Origin: Streptomyces sp. CBMA152
GTDB taxonomy: Bacteria > Actinomycetota > Actinomycetes > Streptomycetales > Streptomycetaceae
NCBI RefSeq assembly: GCF_014596475.1
Contig: NZ_MECJ01000001.1
Span: 140,168-204,167, forward strand
Length of the DNA: 64,000 nucleotides
Direction: 5' to 3'
A program made the translations under genes and the position numbers. The notes beneath the pieces were generated by a model. The model was not told the origin of the DNA and searched no databases. It saw only the letters and a list, made by a program, of their open reading frames with translations. Below, in pieces: positions 23,516-34,442 of the stretch (its first letter is position 1; each line of letters starts with the position of its first letter).

Positions 23516-25282
23516 CTACAGGTACTGACCGGTGTTGGCCACCGTGTCGATGGAGCGTCCGGTGTCCGCGCCCTGCTTTCCGGTGACAAGGGTGCGGATG
23601 AACACGATCCGTTCGCCCTTCTTTCCGGAGATACGGGCCCAGTCGTCGGGGTTGGTGGTGTTGGGCAGGTCCTCGTTCTCCTTGAACTCGTCCACGCAGG
23701 CCTGGAGGAGGTGGGAGACGCGGATGCCCTTCTGGTTCTGGTCGAGGAAGGCCTTGATGGCCATCTTCTTGGCCCGGTCCACGATGTTCTGGATCATGGC
23801 TCCGGAGTTGAAGTCCTTGAAGTACAGGACTTCCTTGTCGCCGTTGGCGTAGGTGACTTCGAGGAAGCGGTTTTCTTCCGTTTCCGCGTACATCTGCTCG
23901 ACGACGGACTGGATCATCGCGTGTGCCGCGGCGTCCTTGGAGCCGCTGTGCTCGGACAGGTCGTCCGCGTGCAGCGGCAGCGAGGCGGTGAGGTACTTGG
24001 CGAAGATGTCCCTCGCGGCCTCCGCGTCCGGACGCTCGATCTTGATCTTCACATCGAGCCGGCCGGGGCGCAGGATGGCCGGGTCGATCATGTCCTCGCG
24101 GTTGGAGGCGCCGATGACGATGACGTTCTCCAGGCCTTCCACACCGTCGATCTCGGCGAGCAGCTGGGGGACGATGGTGTTCTCCACGTCCGAGCTGACG
24201 CCGGATCCGCGGGTGCGGAAGAGCGATTCCATCTCGTCGAAGAAGACGATGACGGGGGTGCCCTCGCTCGCCTTCTCCCGGGCACGCTGGAAGACCAGGC
24301 GGATGTGCCGCTCGGTCTCGCCGACGTACTTGTTGAGGAGCTCGGGGCCCTTGATGTTGAGGAAGTAGCTCTTCCCCGCGGGCTGGCCGGTCACCTCGGC
24401 GACCTTCTTGGCGAGCGAGTTGGCGACGGCCTTCGCGATCAGCGTCTTGCCGCAGCCGGGCGGGCCGTAGAGCAGGATGCCCTTGGGCGGCCGCAGTTCG
24501 TGTTCCTTGAAGAGGTCGGGGTAGAGGTACGGGAGCTCGACCGCGTCGCGGATCATCTCGATCTGGCCGCCGAGGCCGCCGATCTTGTCGTAGTCGACGT
24601 CGGGGACCTCTTCGAGGACCAGTTCCTCGACCTCGCTCTTGGGGACCACTTCGTAGACGTAGCCGGAGCGCGGTTCGAGCAGGAGGGCGTCGCCGGGGCG
24701 GATGGTGATGTCCAGGAGCGGCTCGGCGAGCCTCACCACCCTTTCCTCGTCGGTGTGCCCGACCACCAGGGCGCGCTCGCCGTCCTCAAGGATCTCCTTG
24801 AGGGTGACGATGTCCCCGGCGCGCTCGAACTCCATGGCCTCGACCACGTTGAGCGCTTCGTTGAGCATGACTTCCTGGCCGCGCCGGAGCTCGTCGAGCT
24901 CGACGCTGGGGCTGACGTTCACCCGGAGCTTGCGGCCCCCGGTGAAGATGTCGGCGGTGCCGTCCTCGTTGGACTGCAGGAAGACACCGAAGCCGGCCGG
25001 CGGCTGTGCGAGCCGGTCGACCTCCTCCTTGAGGGCCACGATCTGGTCCCGGGCCTCACGGAGGGTGTTGGCGAGCCGCTCGTTCTGCGCGGACACGCCC
25101 GCCAGGTTGGTCTGCAGCTCGACGATCCGCTCTTCGAGAATCCTCGTATGACGCGGAGAGTCGGCGAGCTTGCGTCGCAGGACGGCGATTTCCTGCTCTA
25201 GATAGGCAACCTGGCCGGCTGGGTCCTCAGACCCCCGCCCGGGCCGGATGCCGCGGTTGATGTCGTCGTCGTGGGCTGCCAC
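23516..25282 (-). CDS. arc: Proteasome-associated AAA+ ATPase ARC (Mpa)
   Basis: A 588-residue hexameric unfoldase that recognises pupylated proteins and threads them into the 20S core. An N-terminal coiled coil (about residues 24-90, [19 protein letters not shown] onward) binds Pup. It is followed by tandem OB domains (about 95-225), then the AAA module with Walker A GPPGCGKT (273-280), Walker [11 protein letters not shown] and sensor IGASNRED. The C-terminus is GQYL, the penultimate-Tyr motif that docks on the proteasome. The GTG at 25282, following a GAGGTGAGGA stretch, gives the family start [11 protein letters not shown]. Confidence 0.96.
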   Translation of the reverse strand: MAAHDDDINRGIRPGRGSEDPAGQVAYLEQEIAVLRRKLADSPRHTRILEERIVELQTNLAGVSAQNERLANTLREARDQIVALKEEVDRLAQPPAGFGVFLQSNEDGTADIFTGGRKLRVNVSPSVELDELRRGQEVMLNEALNVVEAMEFERAGDIVTLKEILEDGERALVVGHTDEERVVRLAEPLLDITIRPGDALLLEPRSGYVYEVVPKSEVEELVLEEVPDVDYDKIGGLGGQIEMIRDAVELPYLYPDLFKEHELRPPKGILLYGPPGCGKTLIAKAVANSLAKKVAEVTGQPAGKSYFLNIKGPELLNKYVGETERHIRLVFQRAREKASEGTPVIVFFDEMESLFRTRGSGVSSDVENTIVPQLLAEIDGVEGLENVIVIGASNREDMIDPAILRPGRLDVKIKIERPDAEAARDIFAKYLTASLPLHADDLSEHSGSKDAAAHAMIQSVVEQMYAETEENRFLEVTYANGDKEVLYFKDFNSGAMIQNIVDRAKKMAIKAFLDQNQKGIRVSHLLQACVDEFKENEDLPNTTNPDDWARISGKKGERIVFIRTLVTGKQGADTGRSIDTVANTGQYL

Positions 25283-25557
25283 GGTCCTCACCTCCTCCAA
25301 GGGGAGCTGGACGCTTCCTGACCCTACCTGGGCGGGTGGTGATTGAAACCCCTAGATCACAAAGACTGCGGGGTGTGTCCGATCTTCACCCTTGCGCTCT
25401 CCCTCACGCCAGGGGAATACCCACCCATCAACATCGGAAAGCGGGCGGTTGTATCGTCGAGTCGGTCAACACCCGTCAGGACTGGTGCCGATTGCTCGGC
25501 GGTCCCTCGGGTGGGACGCCCGAAAGAACACAGCACCGCGCAGGAACGGCAGGCGAC

Positions 25558-25836
25558 ATGAACGACGCTCTTGAGGTCTGGATCGACCAGGAGCTCTGCA
25601 CCGGCGACGGCATCTGTGTCCAGTACGCGCCCGAGGTCTTCGAGCTGGACATCGACGGGCTGGCCTATGTGAAGAGCGCCGAGGACGAGCTGTTGCAGGA
25701 ACCGGGGGCGGTGACTCCGGTGCCGCTGCCGCTGTTCCAGGACGTCGTGGACTCCGCGAAGGAGTGCCCGGGCGACTGCATTCACGTACGACGGGTTTCG
25801 GACAGGGTCGAGGTGTACGGGCCCGACGCCGACTGA
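25558..25836 (+). CDS. Ferredoxin (3Fe-4S type)
   Basis: A 92-residue small ferredoxin divergent from arc. Cysteines at 14, 20, 70 and 74 fall in LCTGDGICVQYAPEVFELD and KECPGDCIHV. The first motif has Asp where 4Fe-4S ferredoxins have a Cys, which indicates a [3Fe-4S] cluster, as in ferredoxins that feed cytochromes P450. The ATG at 25558 follows AGG in GGCAGGCGAC; the longer open frame upstream is not supported. No P450 or reductase gene is nearby, so its partner is unknown. Confidence 0.88.
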   Translation: MNDALEVWIDQELCTGDGICVQYAPEVFELDIDGLAYVKSAEDELLQEPGAVTPVPLPLFQDVVDSAKECPGDCIHVRRVSDRVEVYGPDAD

Positions 25837-25895
25837 GTCGGCTGCCTACGCGCGCCGGGACTGTATGCGACCAATCCGGGACAGTACGTGACGGA

Positions 25896-26471
25896 TCAGG
25901 CACCCAGCGCTTGGGACTGGACGCTGCGGACGAACTTCCCGCCCTGCCAGCGCCACTTGGCCTGCTGCTCCTGGTCGGGGCAGCAGCGCGGCACGCTCGG
26001 TGACGAGTAGCCGTACAGGGTGGCCGTGACGGCTCCCTCGCGGACGGCCAGCGCGGAGACGGTGAGCTTCTCGCGGGGGTCGGTCAGGGTGGCCACCAGA
26101 CGCGGCGGGGCGCCTTTGACGACGGGCCGCGTCAGTACGTAGACACCGCTGGGCGGGGTGCCCGAGCCCGCGTCGCAGTGGACGACGGCCACGGTCTCCG
26201 GGATGCCGTCGCCGTCGAGGTCCCCGGAGGCCTGTGCGGCGATCTTGATGCCCACCGGGCCGCACTGGAGCGGGAAGACGACCGCCGAGGCGTCCGGGGC
26301 GGGCGCGGACTGCGCGACGGCTCCGGCGGCGGGCGTCTGGGACGCCTTGGCGGCGTCGGGTTGCAGCCAGCCCGCCAGCGCCACGACCCCGGCCATCGCG
26401 GTGGCCGTGGCCAGCCAGTGCACCGGGCGGGCGTGGGTGTGCGCGAGCTCGGGGACGGCGGCAGTCTGCAC
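25896..26471 (-). CDS. Exported protein with a DxDGDG motif, uncharacterised
   Basis: A 191-residue protein with an N-terminal membrane or signal segment (residues about 20-35, LATATAMAGVVALAGWLQP). An Ala/Pro-rich linker leads to a compact domain with GDLDGDGIPETVAVV, a Ca-binding VCBS/dockerin-like loop. The domain has Cys residues (LQCGP, VHCDAG, RCCPDQ) likely to form disulfides outside the cell. The GTG at 26471 is preceded by AGGAGA; an upstream ATG at 26528 would place a long polar stretch before the signal. It lies downstream of trmI but beyond its terminator. Function unknown. Confidence 0.72.
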   Translation of the reverse strand: MQTAAVPELAHTHARPVHWLATATAMAGVVALAGWLQPDAAKASQTPAAGAVAQSAPAPDASAVVFPLQCGPVGIKIAAQASGDLDGDGIPETVAVVHCDAGSGTPPSGVYVLTRPVVKGAPPRLVATLTDPREKLTVSALAVREGAVTATLYGYSSPSVPRCCPDQEQQAKWRWQGGKFVRSVQSQALGA

Positions 26472-26609
26472 GCGGGAGGTCTCCTGTGAAGGGCGGCGCG
26501 GGTGTGGGGGTGGCCAGCATCGTGCCACACGTCACAGCGAGGCGGAACAGCGGGGTCCGGAGGTTGTGCGCCACTTCGGCGCGGCCGTACCCGTACCTCC
26601 AACGGAAAA

Positions 26610-26657
26610 GCGCCGCCGCCGAGTTCCCGGTTGCGTACGGGAACTCGGCGGCGGCGC
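26610..26657 (-). terminator. Terminator of trmI
   Basis: GCGCCGCCGCCGAGTTCCCG and its exact complement at 26638-26657 form a perfect 20-bp stem with an 8-base loop. On the minus strand it is followed by CTTTTCC. It lies 25 bases after the trmI stop. Confidence 0.92.
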
Positions 26658-26681
26658 CGGTGCGTTGAGCTGACGGGCTCG

Positions 26682-28897
<2,216 letters not shown>

Positions 28898-28999
28898 GGT
28901 GTCCCTTCGTCGGTGCTCTGTCACGATCATGCAGTGTGAGGGGGTCCGTCGTCGATGGTATTCCGCTCGCTGTCAGTGGCGGGTCGTAGGGTCTGTGTC

Positions 29000-29890
29000 A
29001 TGACTACGAGCACCGAGGGGGCCGCGGCGGACCGCCGGCCCGTGTCGTTGTCGCCGTCGCGGGCGAACGACTTCATGCAGTGCCCCTTGCTGTACCGGTT
29101 CCGGGTGATCGACAAACTCCCGGAGAAGCCCAGCGAGGCGGCGACGCGCGGCACGCTGGTGCACGCGGTGCTTGAGCGCCTGTTCGACGATCCTGCGACA
29201 GAGCGGACCGCTCCGCGCGCGAAGGCGATGATTCCCGGCCAGTGGGACCGGCTCCTGGAGTCCAAGCCGGAGCTGACCGAGCTGTTCGCCGAGGACGCGG
29301 ACGGCGAGCGGCTCGCGAAGTGGCTGGCGGAGGCCGAGCGGCTGGTGGAGCGGTGGTTCTCGCTTGAGGACCCGACCCGCCTTGAGCCGGTCGAGCGGGA
29401 GTTCTTCGTCGAGACGGAGCTGGAATCGGGGCTGCGGCTGCGCGGGGTGATCGACCGGGTGGACGTGGCGCCGACCGGCGAGGTCCGGATCGTCGACTAC
29501 AAGACGGGCAAGGCCCCGCGTCCGGAGTACGCGGAAAGCGCGCTGTTCCAGATGAAGTTCTACGCGCTGGTGGTGTGGCGGCTGAAGAACGTGCTGCCGC
29601 GCCGCCTCCAGCTGGTGTACCTCGGCAGCGGTGACGTGGTGACGTACGACCCGGTCGAGGCGGATCTGCACCAGGTGGAGCGCAAGCTGCACGCGCTGTG
29701 GGAGGCGATCCGGCTCGCCACCGAGACGGGCGACTGGCGGCCGCGGCCGACGAAGCTCTGCGGCTGGTGCGACCATCAGGCGGTCTGTCCGGAATTCGGG
29801 GGGACTCCCCCGGTCTATCCGCTCCCGGTGGTCCCAGCAGGGGTGGCGCAGGATGAGCAGGGCAGAATGGACCCGGTCCAGCAATCCTGA
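29000..29890 (+). CDS. RecB-family exonuclease (PD-(D/E)XK, Fe-S)
   Basis: A 296-residue nuclease of the PDDEXK_1 group. RGTLVHAVLERLF contains the conserved His, and GVIDRVDVAPTGEVRIVDYKTGK holds the Asp and the DxK catalytic core. Cys28 (MQCPLLYRF) and three C-terminal cysteines (LCGWCDHQAVC) form the Cys-X(n)-Cys-X2-Cys-X5-Cys pattern of a [4Fe-4S]-stabilised AddB/Cas4-like fold. The ATG at 29000 is preferred over an upstream one at 28955. It acts on DNA ends in repair or recycling; the exact role is unknown. The response-regulator gene follows after 12 bases. Confidence 0.9.
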   Translation: MTTSTEGAAADRRPVSLSPSRANDFMQCPLLYRFRVIDKLPEKPSEAATRGTLVHAVLERLFDDPATERTAPRAKAMIPGQWDRLLESKPELTELFAEDADGERLAKWLAEAERLVERWFSLEDPTRLEPVEREFFVETELESGLRLRGVIDRVDVAPTGEVRIVDYKTGKAPRPEYAESALFQMKFYALVVWRLKNVLPRRLQLVYLGSGDVVTYDPVEADLHQVERKLHALWEAIRLATETGDWRPRPTKLCGWCDHQAVCPEFGGTPPVYPLPVVPAGVAQDEQGRMDPVQQS

Positions 29891-29902
29891 TGAGGAGTAC
29901 CC

Positions 29903-30574
29903 GTGGCGATCCGCGTCCTACTGGTCGACGACCAGCCGCTGCTGCGCACCGGCTTCCGGATGATCCTGGAGGCCGAGCAGGACATCGCGGTGGTGGGCGA
30001 GGCCGGTGACGGTCTGCAGGCCCTCGACCAGGTGCGGGCGCTGCAGCCCGATGTGGTGCTCATGGACATCCGGATGCCCCGGATGGACGGGGTCGAGGCG
30101 ACCCGGCAGATCAGCGGCCCGGGCAAGGACGGCCCGGCGAAGGTGCTGGTCCTGACCACGTTCGACCTCGACGAGTACGTGGTGGAGGCGCTGAAGGCGG
30201 GCGCCAGCGGCTTCCTGCTGAAGGACGCGCCGGCCAATGAGCTGGTGCAGGCGATCCGGGTGGTGGCGGCGGGCGAGGCGATGCTGGCCCCGTCGATCAC
30301 CCGGCGCCTGCTCGACAAGTACGCGGACCATCTCCCGTCCGGCGAGGAGCCGGTCCCGGACACGCTGCACACGCTGACCGACCGCGAGGTGGAAGTCCTC
30401 AAGCTGGTCGCGCGCGGGCTCTCCAACGCGGAGATCGCCGCGGACCTGTTCGTGAGCGAGACGACGGTCAAGACGCACGTCGGGCACGTACTGACGAAGC
30501 TGGGGCTGCGCGACCGCGTGCAGGCGGCGGTGTACGCGTACGAGAGCGGGCTTGTACGGCCCGGAGCGCAGTAA
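29903..30574 (+). CDS. NarL/LuxR-family response regulator, no adjacent kinase
   Basis: A 223-residue response regulator. The receiver has acidic residues DD (9-10), phosphoacceptor Asp55 in VVLMDIRMPRMDG, the switch Thr in LVLTTFD and Lys in FLLKDAP. The C-terminal LuxR helix-turn-helix is complete (LTDREVEVLKLVARGLSNAEIAADLFVSETTVKTHVGHVLTKL). The GTG at 29903 follows GAGGAG. The gene is 12 bases after the RecB-family nuclease gene, so the two are probably one operon. No histidine kinase is encoded in the window, so the cognate sensor must lie elsewhere. Confidence 0.94.
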   Translation: MAIRVLLVDDQPLLRTGFRMILEAEQDIAVVGEAGDGLQALDQVRALQPDVVLMDIRMPRMDGVEATRQISGPGKDGPAKVLVLTTFDLDEYVVEALKAGASGFLLKDAPANELVQAIRVVAAGEAMLAPSITRRLLDKYADHLPSGEEPVPDTLHTLTDREVEVLKLVARGLSNAEIAADLFVSETTVKTHVGHVLTKLGLRDRVQAAVYAYESGLVRPGAQ

Positions 30575-30586
30575 CCCGAGCCGACG

Positions 30587-30620
30587 AAAAAGTGCGGGGG
30601 CCGTCGCCCCCGCACTTTTT
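30587..30620. terminator. Bidirectional terminator after the response regulator
   Basis: AAAAAGTGCGGGGGC and GCCCCCGCACTTTTT form a perfect 15-bp stem with loop CGTC. A/T tracts on both sides make it an intrinsic terminator for the response regulator (+) and the convergent solute-binding gene (-). Confidence 0.95.
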
Positions 30621-30640
30621 TGCTGCTCCTCGCCGACCGG

Positions 30641-32227
30641 CTACGCCTTGCTGATCTCCCAGAACCGGAACACCGTCGACGGGTCGAGCGTCCACTCCAG
30701 GCCCACCACGCCCTCGTGGGCGACCGCGTACTGCTTGCCCTGCCACAGCGGCAGGATCGGCAGGTCGGCGGCGACCGTGTCCTGGAGGCGGTTGAAGTCG
30801 GCCTCGGTGGCCGAGCGGTCCGTGGTGGCGGCCGTCGACGGGATGATCTCCTCGGTGATCGTCTTGTTCGTGTAGTGGTTCGACAGGACGTTGTCCTTGC
30901 CGAAGAACGGCGAGGTGAAGTTGTCCGGATCCGGGTAGTCGGGGATCCAGCCCTTCACGTACACGCCGTACTTGCCGGCCTCGACGTCCTTCTCGTACTG
31001 CTTGAAGTCGACGGACTTCACATCGGCCTCGAACAGCCCGCTGTCGTTGAGCTGCTTGGCGATGGCCTTCATCTCGTCGTCGGTGCCCGGGCCGTAGCGG
31101 ATCGGCGTGGACCACAGGGTGAGCTTCACCTTGGAGGTGATGCCCGCCTTGTGCAGGACCTGCTTGGCCTTGGCGGGCTGGGGGCTGCCGCCGTACATGT
31201 CGAACAGGGACGTGCTGTGGGCGGTGATGCCGGACGGGATGATCGAGTAGAGCGGCGTCGCCGTCTCCTTGTAGATGTCCCGCACCAGGGCCTCGCGGTC
31301 GACGAGGTAGGCCATCGCCTTGCGCACGGCGGGCTTGGAGGCGACCGGGTCGTTCATGTTGAAGACCAGGTGCTGGACCTCGGCGCTGGTGCCCTCGACG
31401 ACCTTGATGCCCTTCTTGTCGGACACGCTGGACGCCTGCAGATCGGCGATGTCCTTGGCGGTGAGACCACGGTACGCGAGGTCGATGTCGCCCTTCTTCA
31501 GGGCGGCCGCCAGCTCCTTCTGCCTGCCGTGGAAGAGCTTCAGCGTCATGCCGGAGTTCTTGACCTTGGCGGTGCCCTTGTAGCCGGAGTTGACCGAGAA
31601 CGAGGCCTGGTTGTCGCCGAACGCGTCGAGCTTGTAGACGCCCGAGCCGACCGCCTTGCCGTCGGTGCGCAGCTTGTCCGTCGGGTACACGGCGTGGTCG
31701 ACGATCGAACCGGCACCGGAGGCGATCTTGCTGGGGAAGGTGGCGTCCGGGACCTTGAGGTGGAAGACCACGGTCTGCGGGTCCGGGGTGTCGATCTTCC
31801 CGAGGGTGGAGAGCAGCGGCGCGGGACCGTTGGCGTCGTTGATGCGCAGCACCCGCTCGAACGAGAACTTGACGTCCTCGGAGGTCAGCGCGTGGCCGTT
31901 GGAGAACTTCAGGCCGTCGCGCAGGGTGCAGCGGAAGACCTGGGAGCCGCCCTTGTCGAAGGAGCAGCGGTCGGCGGCCTCGGGCTGCGGGGTCGCGCTG
32001 CCCTTCGGGAAGCTGAGCAGCGACTGGAAGACGTTGTTGAACAGCAGCCAGGAGCCCGGGTCGTAGCCGGAGGCCGGGTCGGTGGCCAGGATGTCGTCCG
32101 ACATTCCCATGACCACCGACTGGCCGTTCCCGGACGAGGACCCGTCCTCGGAGCCGCAGCCGCTGAGGAGACCGGCCGCCAGCCCCGCCGCCAGGGGAGC
32201 CGTCAGCCATCGGTTCCGTATCTTCAC
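30641..32227 (-). CDS. ABC transporter substrate-binding lipoprotein, family 5 (DppA/OppA-like), copy A
   Basis: A 528-residue exported binding protein. The GTG at 32227, with GAGG nine bases upstream, gives the lipoprotein signal MKIRNRWLTAPLAAGLAAGLLSGC with lipid-modified Cys24; an ATG at 32248 would add seven residues and has no ribosome site. Family-5 motifs include LRDGLKFSNGHALTSEDVKFSFERVL, YPDPDNFTSPFFGKDN and the C-terminal LPLWQGKQYAV. It should bind peptides, nickel or other solutes outside the membrane. Neither permeases nor ATPases are adjacent. It lies about 110 bases downstream of a paralogue on the same strand. Confidence 0.92.
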   Translation of the reverse strand: MKIRNRWLTAPLAAGLAAGLLSGCGSEDGSSSGNGQSVVMGMSDDILATDPASGYDPGSWLLFNNVFQSLLSFPKGSATPQPEAADRCSFDKGGSQVFRCTLRDGLKFSNGHALTSEDVKFSFERVLRINDANGPAPLLSTLGKIDTPDPQTVVFHLKVPDATFPSKIASGAGSIVDHAVYPTDKLRTDGKAVGSGVYKLDAFGDNQASFSVNSGYKGTAKVKNSGMTLKLFHGRQKELAAALKKGDIDLAYRGLTAKDIADLQASSVSDKKGIKVVEGTSAEVQHLVFNMNDPVASKPAVRKAMAYLVDREALVRDIYKETATPLYSIIPSGITAHSTSLFDMYGGSPQPAKAKQVLHKAGITSKVKLTLWSTPIRYGPGTDDEMKAIAKQLNDSGLFEADVKSVDFKQYEKDVEAGKYGVYVKGWIPDYPDPDNFTSPFFGKDNVLSNHYTNKTITEEIIPSTAATTDRSATEADFNRLQDTVAADLPILPLWQGKQYAVAHEGVVGLEWTLDPSTVFRFWEISKA

Positions 32228-32340
32228 GCGCAAGTGCCTCACAGTCATGGTCCGGCCGGGGCCCGGGGGTGCTCCCCGGGCGGGTGCGGCCTCACTGATA
32301 TCGCTTGCCGGCACGTGAAGGTCGCGGCCGGGTCCTGCGG

Positions 32341-33942
32341 TTACTTCACGCCGCGGCCGAGCTCCCAGAGCTGGAGGTCGGACGAGGAGTTGACCGCCCA
32401 CTCGGTGCCGGTGATGTCGTTGCGGGCGGCGACGTACTGCTTGCCCTGCCACAGCGGCAGCACCGGGACGTCGTTGGCGACGATGTCCTGGATCTTCTCG
32501 AACGGCTTGGCGGCCTGGTTGCGGTCGGCCGCGACGCGGGATTCGGGGATCAGGGTGTTGCGCACCTCGACGTTGGCGTACGGCGAGTTGAGGAAGTTGT
32601 CACGGCCGAGGAAGGGCGCGACGTAGTTGTCCGGGTCCGGGAAGTCGGGGAACCAGCCGAGACCGTAGACGGCGAAGTCGCCGGCCTTCTGGGCCGGGCG
32701 GTACTTGGGCCAGTCGGTCGCCTTGAGGGTGGTGGCGAACAGCCCGGTGGCGTTCAGCTGGTCCCGCAGGATCGCGAACTCCTTGGCGGTACCCGGTCCG
32801 TAGTGGTCGCCCGTGTAGTTGAGCGTCAGCTTGACCGGGGTGGAGACGCCGGCGGCCCTCAGGATGTTCGCGGCCTTCTGCTTGCTGGGCTCGCCGTACT
32901 TGTTGAAGAACGAGTTGGTGTGCCCGGCGATCGAGGTCGGGATCAGCGAGTACAGCGGCTCGGCGGTCGCCCCGTACACCTTGGAGGCCAGCGCGCCCCG
33001 GTCGACGACGGCGGCCATGGCCTGGCGGACGGCCTTGTTCTTCACCGACGGGTCGTTGGTGTTGAAGCCCAGGTAGCGGATTTCCAGACCCGGCATCTCG
33101 ACCAGGTTGACGTTCTTGGGCGGGGTGACCGAGTACTTCTGGATCTGCTCCGGCGACATGGAGCGGGTCATCATGTCGATCTTGCCGGCTTCGAGCTCGG
33201 CGCCCATGGAGTCGGCGTCCGGGAACGAGCGCAGCTCGACCTTGCTGTTGTCGACCTTCAAGTCCCCCTTGTAGTTGGGGTTCTTGCTGAAGACGGCCTT
33301 GACGACCTGGTCGCCCTTGTACTCGGCCTTGAGGGTGTACGGGCCGGAGCCGTCCACCTCGAAGCCGGGGCGGAGCTTCTTGGCCGGATACTTGTCCTTC
33401 TGGACGATCGCGGCGGCGGGCGTCGCGAGCTTGTACGGGAAGGTGGCGTCCGGCGTCTTCAGATGGAAGACGATCTCGTCGTCGCCCTTGGTCTCCATCG
33501 TGTCGATGTTCTCGAGGAGCGCGACGGGGCCGTTGCCGTCGTTGATGTTCAGGACGCGCTGGATCGAGTAGTGGACGTCGGCGGCGGTCACCTTGGAGCC
33601 GTCGGCGAACTGGAGGCCCCTGCGCAGCTTGCAGCGGTAGCTCTCGTTCTCCTTGTCGGTGAACGCGCAGCTCTGGGCGGCGTCCGGGACCGGCTCGCCG
33701 CCGCCGCGCGGCACGTGGACCAGCATCTGCACGGTCTGGCGCAGCACGTTCCAGGCGCCGGTGTCGTACGCGTAGGCGGGGTCGAAGGGAGCGGGCGCGT
33801 CCTTGGTGGTCACGAACTGGTCCGTGGTGCCCACGACGATGGCCTTGCCGCCGCCACCCCCACTACCTGCCCCGCCACAAGCGGCGAGTACGGGGGCGAG
33901 CAGGCCCACTACGGCCGGCAGCACCAAAGTCTTGCGGTTCAT
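32341..33942 (-). CDS. ABC transporter substrate-binding lipoprotein, family 5, copy B
   Basis: A 533-residue paralogue of the downstream binding protein. Signal MNRKTLVLPAVVGLLAPVLAAC, lipid-modified Cys22. Family motifs include LRRGLQFADGSKVTAADVHYSIQRVL, FPDFPDPDNYVAPFLGRDN and a C-terminal LPLWQGKQYVAARND nearly identical to that in copy A. The ATG at 33942 has GGGAGA nine bases upstream. The shared ends and spacing indicate tandem duplication followed by divergence in the ligand pocket. It is the first gene of the pair; a 500-base region with no clear gene lies upstream. Confidence 0.92.
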   Translation of the reverse strand: MNRKTLVLPAVVGLLAPVLAACGGAGSGGGGGKAIVVGTTDQFVTTKDAPAPFDPAYAYDTGAWNVLRQTVQMLVHVPRGGGEPVPDAAQSCAFTDKENESYRCKLRRGLQFADGSKVTAADVHYSIQRVLNINDGNGPVALLENIDTMETKGDDEIVFHLKTPDATFPYKLATPAAAIVQKDKYPAKKLRPGFEVDGSGPYTLKAEYKGDQVVKAVFSKNPNYKGDLKVDNSKVELRSFPDADSMGAELEAGKIDMMTRSMSPEQIQKYSVTPPKNVNLVEMPGLEIRYLGFNTNDPSVKNKAVRQAMAAVVDRGALASKVYGATAEPLYSLIPTSIAGHTNSFFNKYGEPSKQKAANILRAAGVSTPVKLTLNYTGDHYGPGTAKEFAILRDQLNATGLFATTLKATDWPKYRPAQKAGDFAVYGLGWFPDFPDPDNYVAPFLGRDNFLNSPYANVEVRNTLIPESRVAADRNQAAKPFEKIQDIVANDVPVLPLWQGKQYVAARNDITGTEWAVNSSSDLQLWELGRGVK

Positions 33943-34236
33943 CCTGGACGTTCTCCCTATGTGTCCGGCACTGGGGTACAGCGGTGTACGGAAGACTCCG
34001 CCGCGGCCGCCCGGTCGGGGCGGGGGCGATCGGGCCGGTACGTACGATCGGACCTGCGCGCCCGGCGGCTGATGGTGCCGGGGCAGTTGAGGGTGCGGCG
34101 AAGTTCTCGCGACGAGATTAGTGGGCGGGCCGGGAAATGCCGTACTGGGCCTGCTCCATTCACTCCCCGCGCAGTGGCCGGAAAAAGCGGCCGCTGATAT
34201 CGAAGTCGAGGAATCTTTCGTACAGGAGATCACCAA

Positions 34237-34293
34237 ATGGGACACAAGGGCGCCTCCGGTGGGCCCGGAGACGCCCTTGAGGGGGGTCACTGA
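34237..34293 (+). CDS. Possible 18-residue small ORF with a strong ribosome site
   Basis: ATG at 34237 is preceded by AGGAG nine bases away and opens an 18-codon frame (MGHKGASGGPGDALEGGH) ending in TGA. The composition is Gly/His-rich and polar. The same bases form a hairpin (AAGGGCGCCTCCGG with CCGGAGACGCCCTT, 34246-34278), so the segment could instead be a structured RNA or terminator. No larger gene follows on this strand. It is a candidate only. Confidence 0.25.
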   Translation: MGHKGASGGPGDALEGGH

Positions 34294-34301
34294 CGACGGA
34301 T

Positions 34302-34321
34302 CAGGTGATGAACGTCACCTG
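34302..34321. promoter_or_regulatory. Inverted repeat upstream of the solute-binding genes
   Basis: CAGGTGA (34302-34308) and TCACCTG (34315-34321) form a perfect 7-bp inverted repeat with a 6-bp spacer, the geometry of a dimeric repressor site. It is about 360 bp upstream of copy B. No regulator gene is adjacent, so its role is unknown. Confidence 0.35.
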
Positions 34322-34442
34322 CTTGACAGGCGCGTACCCGTCGTGAATTCAACCGCCGCCGTGCATGCGCGAGGTCACGGAAAATGCACGGGCGGATGCG
34401 ATGAGTTTCGGTTCGATTCAAGGGGCACGCTGTGTGTCCGGA

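Larger units (their letters stand above)
33943..34442. other. 500-base region without a confident gene
   Basis: This gap between the HAD gene and the solute-binding pair must hold the promoter for the minus-strand binding-protein genes. It contains a possible 18-codon plus-strand ORF, an internal hairpin (34246-34278) and an inverted repeat (34302-34321). The remainder shows no recognisable feature. Confidence 0.6.

Noticed and set aside
34323..34350. TTGACA as a plus-strand -35 element
   Set aside because: The region 16-18 bases downstream has no good -10 match, and no plus-strand gene follows except the doubtful small ORF, which lies upstream of it.
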